Shown one piece after another: positions 25,205 through 33,221 of a stretch of 64,000 nucleotides of DNA (its first letter is position 1; each line of letters starts with the position of its first letter). The notes under the pieces are model-generated. The model was not told the origin of the DNA, ran no database searches, and saw nothing but the letters and a program-made list of their open reading frames with translations. A program made the translations under genes and the position numbers. The stretch lies in contig NZ_JACEZT010000003.1 in NCBI RefSeq assembly GCF_014042345.1, positions 124,001 through 188,000 on the forward strand, given 5' to 3'. Origin of the DNA: Rugamonas brunnea (GTDB lineage Bacteria > Pseudomonadota > Gammaproteobacteria > Burkholderiales > Burkholderiaceae_D).

Positions 25205-25930
25205 GTGAATATTAACCGCAACCCGCCCGTGTGGCTGTTCGATCTGGACAATACGCTGCACAACGCCTCGCACGCCATCTTCCCGGCCATCATGGCCAAC
25301 ATGAACGACTACATCGCCCGCGTGCTCGGTGACGGCACCACCCCGGCCAGCCAGGATGCCGTCAACGCGGCCCGCACCCTGTACTGGCGGCGCTACGGCG
25401 CCACCATGCTGGGACTGGTCAAGCACCATGGCGTGCGGGCCGAGCACTTCCTGGCCGAGACCCACCGCATGCCGGAACTGGCGGCCATGATCCGGGCCGA
25501 ACGCGGCCTGCGCCACCTGCTGCGCCGCCTGCCCGGTCGCAAGATCCTGCTGACCAACGCGCCGCACGGCTATTCGGCCCAGGTGCTGCGCCATCTGGGC
25601 CTGCACCGCCAGTTCGACCATCACGTGGCAGTGGAGGCGATGCGCGTGCACGGCCACTTGCGGCCCAAGCCATCCAAGCTGCTGCTGCGCCGGCTGATGC
25701 GGCGCCACGGCCTCACGCCCAGCCGCTGCGTGCTGGTGGAGGACACGCTGGCCAACCTGCGCAGCGCCCGCGCGCTGGGCATGCGCACGGCGTGGATCAC
25801 GCAATACCTGCGCGTGGGCGACGCGGTGGGCCTGGCCCATCCGACGAAAACGCTAAATCGCCCCGGCTATGTCGATGTCAAAGTAAAATCTGTCAGGCAT
25901 TTGCCCGCGCGCCTGCACCGGCTGCGCTGA
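25205..25930 (+). CDS. HAD-family pyrimidine 5'-nucleotidase
   Basis: HAD phosphatase of 241 aa. Motif I is FDLDNTLHNASHAIFPAIMANMNDYI, the pattern of the pyrimidine 5'-nucleotidase (Sdt1-like) group. Motif II is ILLTNAPHGYS, motif III is the Lys in GHLRPKPSKLLL, and motif IV is CVLVEDTLANLRSARALGM. GTG at 25205 is taken as start; a TTG at 25181 is a longer alternative. The -10-like TATAAT at 25155-25160 lies upstream within the 5' end of the divergent gene. It probably dephosphorylates UMP/CMP or damaged nucleotides. slmA follows, a conserved neighbourhood near argB. Confidence 0.83.
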   Translation: MNINRNPPVWLFDLDNTLHNASHAIFPAIMANMNDYIARVLGDGTTPASQDAVNAARTLYWRRYGATMLGLVKHHGVRAEHFLAETHRMPELAAMIRAERGLRHLLRRLPGRKILLTNAPHGYSAQVLRHLGLHRQFDHHVAVEAMRVHGHLRPKPSKLLLRRLMRRHGLTPSRCVLVEDTLANLRSARALGMRTAWITQYLRVGDAVGLAHPTKTLNRPGYVDVKVKSVRHLPARLHRLR

Positions 25931-25981
25931 CGCGGGCGCGCGCCGCATTGACGTTTTGTTCATCCTTCCTATCGAGATCAC

Positions 25982-26557
25982 ATGGCAAGCACACCGCCGG
26001 GCCAGCGCCGGATGCAAATTCTCCAGGCCCTGGCCGAGATGCTGGAACAACCCAAGGGCGACAAGATCACCACCGCCGCGCTGGCGCGCAAGCTGGCATT
26101 TTCCGAGGCAGCCCTGTACCGCCACTTCGCCAGCAAGGCCCAGATGTTCGAAGGGCTGATCGAGTTCATCGAAACGTCCGTGTTCAGCCTGATCAACCAG
26201 ATCACGGAACGCCAGGACGATGGCCTGGCGCAGGCGCGCGACATGGTCGCCATGCTGCTGCAATTCGCCGCCAGCAATCCCGGCATGACGCGGGTGCTGA
26301 TCGGCGACGCGCTGGTCAACGAGGATGAACGCCTGCAGCAGCGCATGAACCAGTTCTACGACCGCGTGGAACTGGCCCTGAAACAGGCGCTGCGCGTGGC
26401 CGCCGCCGAAGGCCAGGCGCCCGAGGCCGAAGCGACGGCGCGCGCGAGCATGCTGGCCAGCTTCGTGCTGGGCCGCTGGCACCGCTACGCCAAGAGCGGC
26501 TTCAAACAACATCCGGCACAGGACGCGGCGCTGCAAATCGCCCTGCTGCTGGCGTAA
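25982..26557 (+). CDS. slmA: Nucleoid occlusion factor SlmA (TetR family)
   Basis: DNA-binding protein of 191 aa that blocks FtsZ ring assembly over the nucleoid. The N-terminal TetR HTH reads KITTAALARKLAFSEAALYRHFASKAQMFEGLIEFIE. The C-terminal half includes the conserved MTRVLIGDALVNEDERLQQRMNQFYDR segment and ends in ASFVLGRWHRYAKSGFKQHP, both typical of SlmA rather than ordinary TetR repressors. It follows the HAD nucleotidase by 51 bp and precedes the pabB fusion by 14 bp, so the three may be one transcript. Confidence 0.88.
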   Translation: MASTPPGQRRMQILQALAEMLEQPKGDKITTAALARKLAFSEAALYRHFASKAQMFEGLIEFIETSVFSLINQITERQDDGLAQARDMVAMLLQFAASNPGMTRVLIGDALVNEDERLQQRMNQFYDRVELALKQALRVAAAEGQAPEAEATARASMLASFVLGRWHRYAKSGFKQHPAQDAALQIALLLA

Positions 26558-26571
26558 CACGAATCAACGCA

Positions 26572-28395
26572 ATGAACCCTGAAGTATTCGCCCTGCTGGA
26601 CGACGCCAGCCCCGATGGCACAGCCCAGTCTCGCTCGCGCCTGTACACGGGCCACAGCGCCACGCTGCGCTGCCGCGACATCGCGCAATGGCCGGCGCTG
26701 CTGGAACAGATGCAGGCGGCGCTGGCACGCGGCCAGCACGCCGTCGCCCTGTGCACCTATGAACTGGGCGAGCACCTGCAAGGACTGGCCGTGCCCGGCG
26801 ACGCGGACACGCCGCTGGCCCAGGTGCTGCTGTTCGACCAGTGCCAGCTGCTGTCGGCGCCCGAGGTGGGCGAATGGCTGGCTGCCCGCTCCTTCCCCAT
26901 CGACCGCCCGGCCGGCATCGCCGCCGTGCGCGCCAACGTAGATGAAGCGGCCTTCACGGCCGCGCTGGACCGCATCCACGCTTATATCGAGGCCGGCGAC
27001 ACCTACCAGGTCAACTACACGTTCCGGCTGCGCTTCGACGCGTTCGGCAGCCTGCCCGCCCTGTACGCGCGGCTGCGCGCGCGCCAGCCCGTGCCCTACG
27101 GCGCGCTGGTGGCGCTCGATGACGGCACGGCAGTGCTGTCGCTGTCGCCGGAACTGTTCGTGCGCCATGCGGACGGCCTGCTGACGGCGCGCCCGATGAA
27201 AGGCACGGCGCCCGCCGCGCCGGCGGCCCAACAGGAAGAAAACGTGCGGCGTGCCGCCGCACTGGCGGCCGATCCCAAGAACCAGGCCGAGAACCTGATG
27301 ATCGTCGACCTGCTGCGCAACGACATCGGCCGCGTGGCGCAGACCGGCACGGTGGAAGTGCCGGCCCTGTTCGACGTGCGCCGTTACAGCGGCGTGCTGC
27401 AAATGACCTCCACCGTGCAGGCCCGCCTGCGCGACGACGCCACGCTGGCCGACATTTTCGACGCGCTCTACCCGTGCGGCTCCATCACGGGCGCGCCCAA
27501 GCGCCGCACCATGGAAATCATCCGCGAACTGGAGCCGGACCGGCGCGGCCTGTACACGGGCGCCATCGGCTGGTTCGAACCGACGCAGGGACGGCCGGTG
27601 GGCGACTTCTGCCTGTCCGTGCCGATCCGCACCCTGGCCCTGCAGCCCGAGGCGGACGGCGTGCGGCGCGGCGAAATGGGCGTGGGCGCCGGCATCGTCT
27701 TCGACAGCGACGCCCAAGCGGAATACGCCGAATGCGCACTCAAGGCCCGCTTCCTGACGGGGCTGGACAACGACTTCGACCTGTTCGAAACCCTGTACGC
27801 CACCCGCGAGGACGGCATGCGCCACCGCGACCGCCACCTGGCGCGGCTGGCCGCATCGGCCACCTACTTCGGCTATCCCTGGGACGCGGCCGCCGCCAAC
27901 GCTTACCTGGACATGGCCCGCGCCGCCCTGCCGGCGGGCCAGCCATGCCGCGTGCGGCTGGCGCTGGCGCCGTCGGGCGCGTTCTCGATCCAGCACGCGC
28001 CGCTGGTGCCGCTGGCCGAGCCAGTGCGGGTGCTGCTGGCGCCCGATGCCACCAGCGCCAGCGACCTGTTCCTGCGCCACAAGAGCAGCGTGCGCACCCG
28101 CTACGACGCGGCCTGGCGCGAAGCGGAAGCGCAGGGCGCGTTCGACACCCTGTTCTTCAACGAACGCGGTGAACTGACGGAGGGCGGACGCAGCTGCGTG
28201 TTCGTCAAGCTCGATGGCCGGTGGTTCACGCCTCCCCTGTCGAGCGGCGTACTGCCCGGCGTGATGCGCGCTGTGATGCTGGAAGACCCGGCCTGGCAGG
28301 CGCAGGAACGCGTGATCACCCGCGCCATGTTCGAGCAGGCGCAAGAGATCGTGCTGTGCAACGCCCTGCGCGGCCCCATCCGCGCCGTGCGCTAA
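26572..28395 (+). CDS. pabB: Aminodeoxychorismate synthase I / aminodeoxychorismate lyase fusion (PabB-PabC)
   Basis: Folate-pathway enzyme of 607 aa with two domains. Residues about 120-400 are a chorismate-binding domain (AYIEAGDTYQVNYTFRLRF, SLSPELFVRHADG, RPMKGTAPAA with the PabB-type lysine, GSITGAPKRRTMEIIRELEP, GVGAGIVFDSD). Residues about 405-607 are a class IV PLP aminotransferase-like domain (ETLYATREDGMRHRDRHLARL, RHKSSVRTRYD with the PLP lysine, LTEGGRSCVFV). It would make 4-amino-4-deoxychorismate from chorismate and then p-aminobenzoate. The glutaminase subunit PabA is not in the window. Confidence 0.9.
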   Translation: MNPEVFALLDDASPDGTAQSRSRLYTGHSATLRCRDIAQWPALLEQMQAALARGQHAVALCTYELGEHLQGLAVPGDADTPLAQVLLFDQCQLLSAPEVGEWLAARSFPIDRPAGIAAVRANVDEAAFTAALDRIHAYIEAGDTYQVNYTFRLRFDAFGSLPALYARLRARQPVPYGALVALDDGTAVLSLSPELFVRHADGLLTARPMKGTAPAAPAAQQEENVRRAAALAADPKNQAENLMIVDLLRNDIGRVAQTGTVEVPALFDVRRYSGVLQMTSTVQARLRDDATLADIFDALYPCGSITGAPKRRTMEIIRELEPDRRGLYTGAIGWFEPTQGRPVGDFCLSVPIRTLALQPEADGVRRGEMGVGAGIVFDSDAQAEYAECALKARFLTGLDNDFDLFETLYATREDGMRHRDRHLARLAASATYFGYPWDAAAANAYLDMARAALPAGQPCRVRLALAPSGAFSIQHAPLVPLAEPVRVLLAPDATSASDLFLRHKSSVRTRYDAAWREAEAQGAFDTLFFNERGELTEGGRSCVFVKLDGRWFTPPLSSGVLPGVMRAVMLEDPAWQAQERVITRAMFEQAQEIVLCNALRGPIRAVR

Positions 28396-28400
28396 TACCC

Positions 28401-28463
28401 AAAACCGGGGTCAGGTCATTCCATCGAGCAAAATGCTCGATGGAATGACCTGACCCCGGTTTT
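28401..28463. repeat. Perfect 30-bp inverted repeat (probable bidirectional terminator)
   Basis: Arms 28401-28430 and 28434-28463 are exact reverse complements around a 3-base AAA loop. Each strand ends its stem with a T-run (AAAACC... / ...GGTTTT). The repeat starts five bases after the pabB fusion stop and ends 11 bases before the class II aldolase stop, so it can end transcription from both sides. It contains GGGGTCAGGTCATTCC, a core related to the tandem repeat at 8356. Confidence 0.85.
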
Positions 28464-28474
28464 TCTTGCGGAAA

Positions 28475-29242
28475 TCAGTCGGCGTAGCCGGGGTTGGCGC
28501 GGTCCAGCCGCCGCAACAGGCCGGGCCAGGCCAGCTGGCCGGGACGCACGCCGCGCGTGGCCACCTGCATCTGCTCGCGCACACCGTCCAACACCGCCTG
28601 CGGGATATGCACCAGCGGCCCGCCGCCCGCCTGCGCGCGCAGCTGGATCATGCAGGCGCTTTCGAAGAAGTACATGGCCACGAACGCGTCGGCCGGCGTG
28701 GCGCCCACCGTCAGCAAGCCGTGGTTGCGCAGCATCAGGTAGGTATGCTTGCCGAGGTCGCGCACCAGGCGCGGCTTCTCGTCCGGATTGAGGGCAATGC
28801 CTTCGTAGTCGTGATAGCCGAGCGACGACAGCACGCCCATCGATACCTGCGAAATCGGCAGCAGCCCGCCCTGCTGGGCCGACACGGCCACGCCGTTCAC
28901 GGAATGCGTGTGCATCACGCAGTGCGCGTTCTCGCGCGCCGCATGCACGGCGCTGTGGATGACGAAGCCGGCCGGGTTGATCTCGTACGGCGAGTCGCTC
29001 ACCTTGTTGCCCTCGCCGTCGATCTTGACCAGCGACGAGGCCGTGATCTCGTCGAACATCATGCCGTAGGGGTTGATCAGGAAATGGTGCTCCGGCCCCG
29101 GCACCCGGGCCGAGATGTGGGTGAACACCAGGTCGTCCCAGCCAAACAAGGCCGTCAGGCGGTAAGCGGCCGCCAGGTCGACCCGGATCCGCCATTCCTC
29201 CGCTGATACCGTGTCGCGCAAACTACTGCCGGCAATGCTCAT
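28475..29242 (-). CDS. Class II aldolase/adducin family protein
   Basis: Cytoplasmic enzyme of 255 aa. Zinc-ligand histidines are visible in CVMHTHSVNG and LRNHGLLTVG. The N-terminus (EEWRIRVDLAAAYRLTALFGWDDLVFTHISARVPG, HFLINPYGMMFDEITAS) is typical of the class II aldolase/adducin group that carries out aldol cleavage of sugar phosphates or related decarboxylations. The ATG at 29242 follows GGAGGACGAC. The exact substrate cannot be assigned. It stands alone, 69 bp upstream of the DUF1428 gene in the same direction. Confidence 0.87.
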   Translation of the reverse strand: MSIAGSSLRDTVSAEEWRIRVDLAAAYRLTALFGWDDLVFTHISARVPGPEHHFLINPYGMMFDEITASSLVKIDGEGNKVSDSPYEINPAGFVIHSAVHAARENAHCVMHTHSVNGVAVSAQQGGLLPISQVSMGVLSSLGYHDYEGIALNPDEKPRLVRDLGKHTYLMLRNHGLLTVGATPADAFVAMYFFESACMIQLRAQAGGGPLVHIPQAVLDGVREQMQVATRGVRPGQLAWPGLLRRLDRANPGYAD

Positions 29243-29311
29243 GTCGTCCTCCGCAAGGTGATGTGGTCGCTGAGCCGCCAGCATACGCGCATCGCCCCGC
29301 GTTGGACAGCC

Positions 29312-29671
29312 TCACAGATCCACCAGCATCTCAAAGCCGCCGAAGAACATGCGCTTGGCGTCGAATGGGCAGTTCTTGGGATCCATGTACTCCTTCATGC
29401 GCGGATCGTTCATGACCTTGTCGTTGACCGCGTCGCGGTGCGCGCGCGACTCGTAGATGATCCACGAGAACACCACCACCTCGCCCTCCTCCAGCAGCAC
29501 GCTTTGGGGAAACGACGTCAGCTTGCCGGGCTTGACGTCATCGCCCACGCATTCACGAAATTCCAGCGCGCCATATTCCTTCCAGATGGCGCCACAGGCT
29601 AGCGACATTTTTTCGTACGCATCCAGCTTGTTCCTGGGCACCGGCACTACAAATCCATCCACATAAGCCAT
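29312..29671 (-). CDS. DUF1428 family protein
   Basis: Protein of 119 aa in the ferredoxin-like DUF1428 family (MAYVDGFVVPVPRNKLDAYEKMS at the start; VVFSWIIYESRAHRDAVNDKVMNDPRM; C-terminal FDAKRMFFGGFEMLV). The family is probably a dimeric alpha-beta barrel with no known reaction. The ATG at 29671 matches the conserved start. It lies between the GlxA-type regulator and the aldolase, all leftward. It could be under control of the regulator upstream. Confidence 0.85.
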   Translation of the reverse strand: MAYVDGFVVPVPRNKLDAYEKMSLACGAIWKEYGALEFRECVGDDVKPGKLTSFPQSVLLEEGEVVVFSWIIYESRAHRDAVNDKVMNDPRMKEYMDPKNCPFDAKRMFFGGFEMLVDL

Positions 29672-29754
29672 GATCGCCTCCGTCGCCGTTGATCCAACCA
29701 GCGTAGGCAACGATGGTCAAAATAACAAGCGCGAGGTTTCAATCGTGCGCGCCC

Positions 29755-30711
29755 TCACACGGTGTTGGCGAACTGGCGGCGATAGGCGCCCGGCGTGGTG
29801 GCGGCCAGCCGGCGGAAATGGTGGCGCAGCGATTCCTCGGAACCGAAGCCGGCCCGCTCGGCCACCAGCGCCAGCGGGATCCCGGGCGCTTCCAGCAAGT
29901 CCTTGGCGATGGCCAGCCTTTCGTGGATCAGCCATTCGACCGGCCCCAGTCCCGTCGCTTCCTGGAACTGGCGCTGCAGCGTGCGCGGGCTCATGGCCGC
30001 CTGTTCGGCCATGCTCTTGATCGTGTGCGGCTGGGCCGGATGGGCGCGCAGCCAGTCCATCAGGCGCGACAGGCGGCCACGCTCGTCGTGCGCCATGGGG
30101 CGCGGCAGGAACTGGGCCTGTCCCCCTTCGCGGTGCGGCGCCACCACCAGCCGCTGCGCCACCAGGTTGCCGATCCGCGCGCCATAATCGCGGCGCACCA
30201 CGTGCAGCAGCATGTCGAGCCCGGCGGCGGAACCGGCCGCCGTGATGACCTGGCCATTGTCCACGTACAGCTGGTCCGGTTCGACGGCGATGCGCGGATA
30301 GCGCTGCGCCAGCTTGTCGGCATAGCGCCAGTGGGTGGTGGCGCGCTGGCCGTCCAGCACGCCGGCGGCGGCCAGCACGAACACGCCCGAGCAGATCGAG
30401 CACAGGCGCGCGCCGCGCTGGTGGGCGGCCCGGATCATGGCCAGCAGCGGTTCCGGCGGCGTTTCATCGGCGTCGCGCCAGCCGGGGATGACGATGGTGT
30501 CGGCCTGTTCCAGCAGTTCGGGCGCATACGGCGCCTGCACGGTGATGCCGCCGGCGGCGCGGATCGGCCCGGCTTCCACGGCGCACACGGCGAACGCGTA
30601 CCAGTCCACCTCCAGCTCGGGACGGTCGAGCGCGAACAGTTCGACCGTGCAGCCGAATTCGAAGGTGCAAAGCCGGTCATAAGCGAGGGCGACGACGAGA
30701 TGTTTGCGCAT
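29755..30711 (-). CDS. GlxA-type AraC family regulator with DJ-1/PfpI domain
   Basis: Regulator of 318 aa. The N-terminal 180 residues form a DJ-1/PfpI-like domain (VALAYDRLCTFEFGCTVELFAL, a CSICSGVFVLAAAGVLDG elbow). The C-terminal part is a double AraC HTH (HTIKSMAEQAAMSPRTLQRQFQEATGLGPVEWLIHERLAIAKDLLE, LALVAERAGFGSEESLRHHFRR). Related proteins control quaternary amine or other catabolic genes, but the inducer here is not known. It lies upstream of DUF1428 and is divergent from the rhodanese gene (96 bp apart). Confidence 0.88.
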   Translation of the reverse strand: MRKHLVVALAYDRLCTFEFGCTVELFALDRPELEVDWYAFAVCAVEAGPIRAAGGITVQAPYAPELLEQADTIVIPGWRDADETPPEPLLAMIRAAHQRGARLCSICSGVFVLAAAGVLDGQRATTHWRYADKLAQRYPRIAVEPDQLYVDNGQVITAAGSAAGLDMLLHVVRRDYGARIGNLVAQRLVVAPHREGGQAQFLPRPMAHDERGRLSRLMDWLRAHPAQPHTIKSMAEQAAMSPRTLQRQFQEATGLGPVEWLIHERLAIAKDLLEAPGIPLALVAERAGFGSEESLRHHFRRLAATTPGAYRRQFANTV

Positions 30712-30807
30712 GGCGTGATCTTAACGCATATTGTCGTTTGCGCCACTGCCTGCGCTGAGGCGCGGCGCCGATAATGGCCTCACTGTCCACCCAACAAGGA
30801 GTCCAGC

Positions 30808-31215
30808 ATGTCCCACGTGAGCGCGATCGCCGCCGCCCCTTCCGCCGCCGCCCTGGCCCATTTTGAAGCCCAGTTCGGTTTCGAGACCGATTGCTGGGAC
30901 GTGCACCACGCCATCAGCAACGGCCAGCAGGATTTCGTGCTACTGGACGTGCGCGGCACGGAAAAATACGCGGCCGGCCATGTGCCCGGCGCGCTCGACC
31001 TGGCGCACGGCAAGATCATCGGTTCAAAGATGGCGCCCTACCCGGCCGACACGCTGTTTGTCGTCTACTGTGCCGGCCCGCACTGCAACGGCGCCGCGCG
31101 CGCGGCCGTGCGGCTGGCGCGGCTGGGCCGGCCCGTCAAGCTGATGACGGGCGGCATCACGGGTTGGCTCGATGAAGGTTTTACGCTGGAACGCCCGGCA
31201 GCGGCCTCCGCCTAA
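30808..31215 (+). CDS. Rhodanese-like domain protein
   Basis: Single-domain sulfurtransferase-like protein of 135 aa. Seen: FVLLDVRGTEKYAAGHVPGALDLAHGKI, then the active-site region FVVYCAGPHCNGAARAAVRLARLG. The first Cys of that loop takes the catalytic position; the loop is two residues longer than in classical rhodanese, as in many stand-alone bacterial members. GGITGWLDEG closes the fold. AAGGAG is present upstream of the ATG. The sulfur donor and acceptor are unknown. Confidence 0.87.
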   Translation: MSHVSAIAAAPSAAALAHFEAQFGFETDCWDVHHAISNGQQDFVLLDVRGTEKYAAGHVPGALDLAHGKIIGSKMAPYPADTLFVVYCAGPHCNGAARAAVRLARLGRPVKLMTGGITGWLDEGFTLERPAAASA

Positions 31216-31230
31216 AGACGGTCACAGCCA

Positions 31231-32406
31231 TCAAAGCCATTCGAGCATCAGGCGCGCCACCTCGGGCGAATTGAGCAAGTCCATGTGATTGCTGCGGTAC
31301 ACCTTGGCCTGGTGTGCCGGCGCGAAGTCGAGCTGGCGCTTCTTGTGCGAATGCTGGCCCAACGCGCTGGCCACCGGCACCAGGCCATCGCCGGCCAGCC
31401 GCGCACCCTCCTCGGCGGACGGCTTGCTGATGGTGGCTGCCACCGCGTAGCACGCCACATTGGCCGGCAGCGGCACCGTTTGCGGCAAGGCGCTGCCGTG
31501 TTCAAAGCGGTCCCGGCCGTTCCAGTCCTCGTCCAACAGGCTGCCATGGCGCAAGTCCGTGATGCCGGCGCTGCGGATCTTGCCCAGCCGCGAGAACGGC
31601 GCCGTGTAGCTGCTCATGCCCGTGATCACATGGAACCAGTTGCCGCCACGCTCCAGCGGCGCGCCGTGGTGGGGCGAACCGAGACAGACCAGCTTGCTCA
31701 AGCGCTTGAGCCACTTCTGCCCGTCCGCTGCGCCATAGTGGCAGGCGCTGCGCGCCACCAACCCACCCATGCTGTGGCCGACGATCACCAGTTCCTTGAC
31801 GGGCACGGGCCATTGCGCCAGCAGATCTTCCAGCTGGTCCGCGAATTCGCGTCCATTCTCGGAGATATGGCGCCCGCTGTTATAGCGCAGATAGACGGGC
31901 GTGTACCCGCGTTCGCGCTGCAATGCTTCGCCATGGTCGAAACCGGCGCGCCGCCATTGCAGGTCGTTCATGCACAAGCCGTGCACCAGCACCAGCACGC
32001 GGCCCGTGACGGCACCCGCCTGCGGCACGAAGGGCACGCCATCGCGCCGGAACTGCATGTGGATCTGCAATGGATTGTCGGTCTCGGCCAGGTAATCGCC
32101 GAGCACACCGTTGACGGCGGCCAGCAGCGGCTCGCGCCCGCCCCAGCTGCTGCCCTCACCCAGCAGCGGCTCCAGGCGGCCCAGCACGCCATCCATGCCG
32201 CCGCCCACCAGCCGCGTCACGCCGCGTACGCCACTGTAGACGAGCGAGGTGGCGCGCGCCAGCGGCCGGGCGACGGCGCCCGGCGCCTGCCCGATCAGTT
32301 TCAAATGCACTTCCTCAGCCAGGTCGGCCACGCCCATCACGGCGCTGACCGTCAATCTGGACAAGCCGAGCAGATCGGCCGCATGGGAGACCTTATTTGA
32401 CATCAT
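31231..32406 (-). CDS. Alpha/beta hydrolase (lipase-like)
   Basis: Hydrolase of 391 aa. The catalytic core starts near residue 125 with VLVLVHGLCMNDLQWRR and has YLRYNSGRHISENGREFADQLEDLL, nucleophile elbow VIVGHSMGGLVARSA and LGSPHHGAPLER. This layout resembles PGAP1-like or triacylglycerol lipase families. The N-terminal 110 residues are a helical extension without a signal peptide. The start at 32406 has AGGGG seven bases upstream; an ATG at 32424 is an alternative. It lies directly after the glutathione peroxidase gene and may be co-transcribed. Substrate unknown. Confidence 0.82.
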   Translation of the reverse strand: MMSNKVSHAADLLGLSRLTVSAVMGVADLAEEVHLKLIGQAPGAVARPLARATSLVYSGVRGVTRLVGGGMDGVLGRLEPLLGEGSSWGGREPLLAAVNGVLGDYLAETDNPLQIHMQFRRDGVPFVPQAGAVTGRVLVLVHGLCMNDLQWRRAGFDHGEALQRERGYTPVYLRYNSGRHISENGREFADQLEDLLAQWPVPVKELVIVGHSMGGLVARSACHYGAADGQKWLKRLSKLVCLGSPHHGAPLERGGNWFHVITGMSSYTAPFSRLGKIRSAGITDLRHGSLLDEDWNGRDRFEHGSALPQTVPLPANVACYAVAATISKPSAEEGARLAGDGLVPVASALGQHSHKKRQLDFAPAHQAKVYRSNHMDLLNSPEVARLMLEWL

Positions 32407-32427
32407 CGGGCGGCCCCTGTTCATGGT

Positions 32428-33033
32428 TTATTGTGCCAGCGCCTGTTCAACCGCCGTCACCAGTTCCTGGTCGGCCGGGTTGACCTTGCTGGGGAAGCTG
32501 CCGACCACCCTGCCTTTGCGGTCGATCAGGTATTTGTGGAAATTCCACGCCGGCGCCGTGCCGGTGAGCCTGATCAGGTTCACGTACAGCGGATTCGGAT
32601 GCTCGCCGTGCACGACGGACTTGGCGAACATGGGGAACTTGACGCCATAGGTGTTGTAGCAGAAATCGGCGATCTGCTTGCTGTTACCGGGCTCCTGCTT
32701 GCCGAAGTCGTTCGACGGGAAGCCCAGCACCACCAGACCCTTGGGGGCGTACTTGGCGTACATGGCTTCCAGCCCTTCGTACTGGTAGGTGAAGCCGCAG
32801 TAGCTGGCCGTGTTCACCACCAGCACCACCTTGCCCGCGTACTGGCACAAGTCCTGCGGCGCCTCGTCCTGCAGGCGGTTGAAGGTCTGCCGGAGGATGG
32901 CGGGGCAATTACCGGCGCCGGCTGCTGCCACGGGTGCGGCTGGCGCGGCGGCGGCAGCGTGGGCCGGTGCGGCGCCCAGCAAAGCGCTGGCCAGCGCGGA
33001 AAGCAGGTACAGTTTAACGGTCATTGTGGACAT
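32428..33033 (-). CDS. Exported glutathione peroxidase
   Basis: Peroxidase of about 201 aa with an N-terminal signal peptide and an Ala/Pro-rich linker (ALASALLGAAPAHAAAAAP). The GPx core is clear: VVLVVNTASYCGFTYQYEGLEAMY with peroxidatic cysteine instead of selenocysteine, VLGFPSNDFGKQEPG with the catalytic Gln, and PAWNFHKYLIDRKGRVV with the Trp and Asn. It should reduce peroxides in the periplasm, probably with thioredoxin-like donors. ATGs at 33033 and 33024 are both possible starts. The lipase-like gene follows within 25 bp. Confidence 0.87.
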   Translation of the reverse strand: MSTMTVKLYLLSALASALLGAAPAHAAAAAPAAPVAAAGAGNCPAILRQTFNRLQDEAPQDLCQYAGKVVLVVNTASYCGFTYQYEGLEAMYAKYAPKGLVVLGFPSNDFGKQEPGNSKQIADFCYNTYGVKFPMFAKSVVHGEHPNPLYVNLIRLTGTAPAWNFHKYLIDRKGRVVGSFPSKVNPADQELVTAVEQALAQ

Positions 33034-33221
33034 GTTGGCGACAACTTGGAGTGAATTGACGACCCATTCTATGTCAAACCGGCGCCACATGTGCGATCGG
33101 GGCGACGATTGGCTCGGTGCGCACGATCATCGGCGCGGTTGAGCAAGATTAAACCGCCGCCGCGCTCCTCGCCCACAATGGCAGTTCCGGCTCTCCCCGC
33201 ACCTGTCCACCGGAGTCTTCC

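Noticed and set aside
26485..28344. A 619-codon minus-strand frame opposite the pabB fusion
   Set aside because: The plus strand has complete chorismate-binding and aminotransferase motifs; the antisense product is Arg/His/Gln-rich with no motif.
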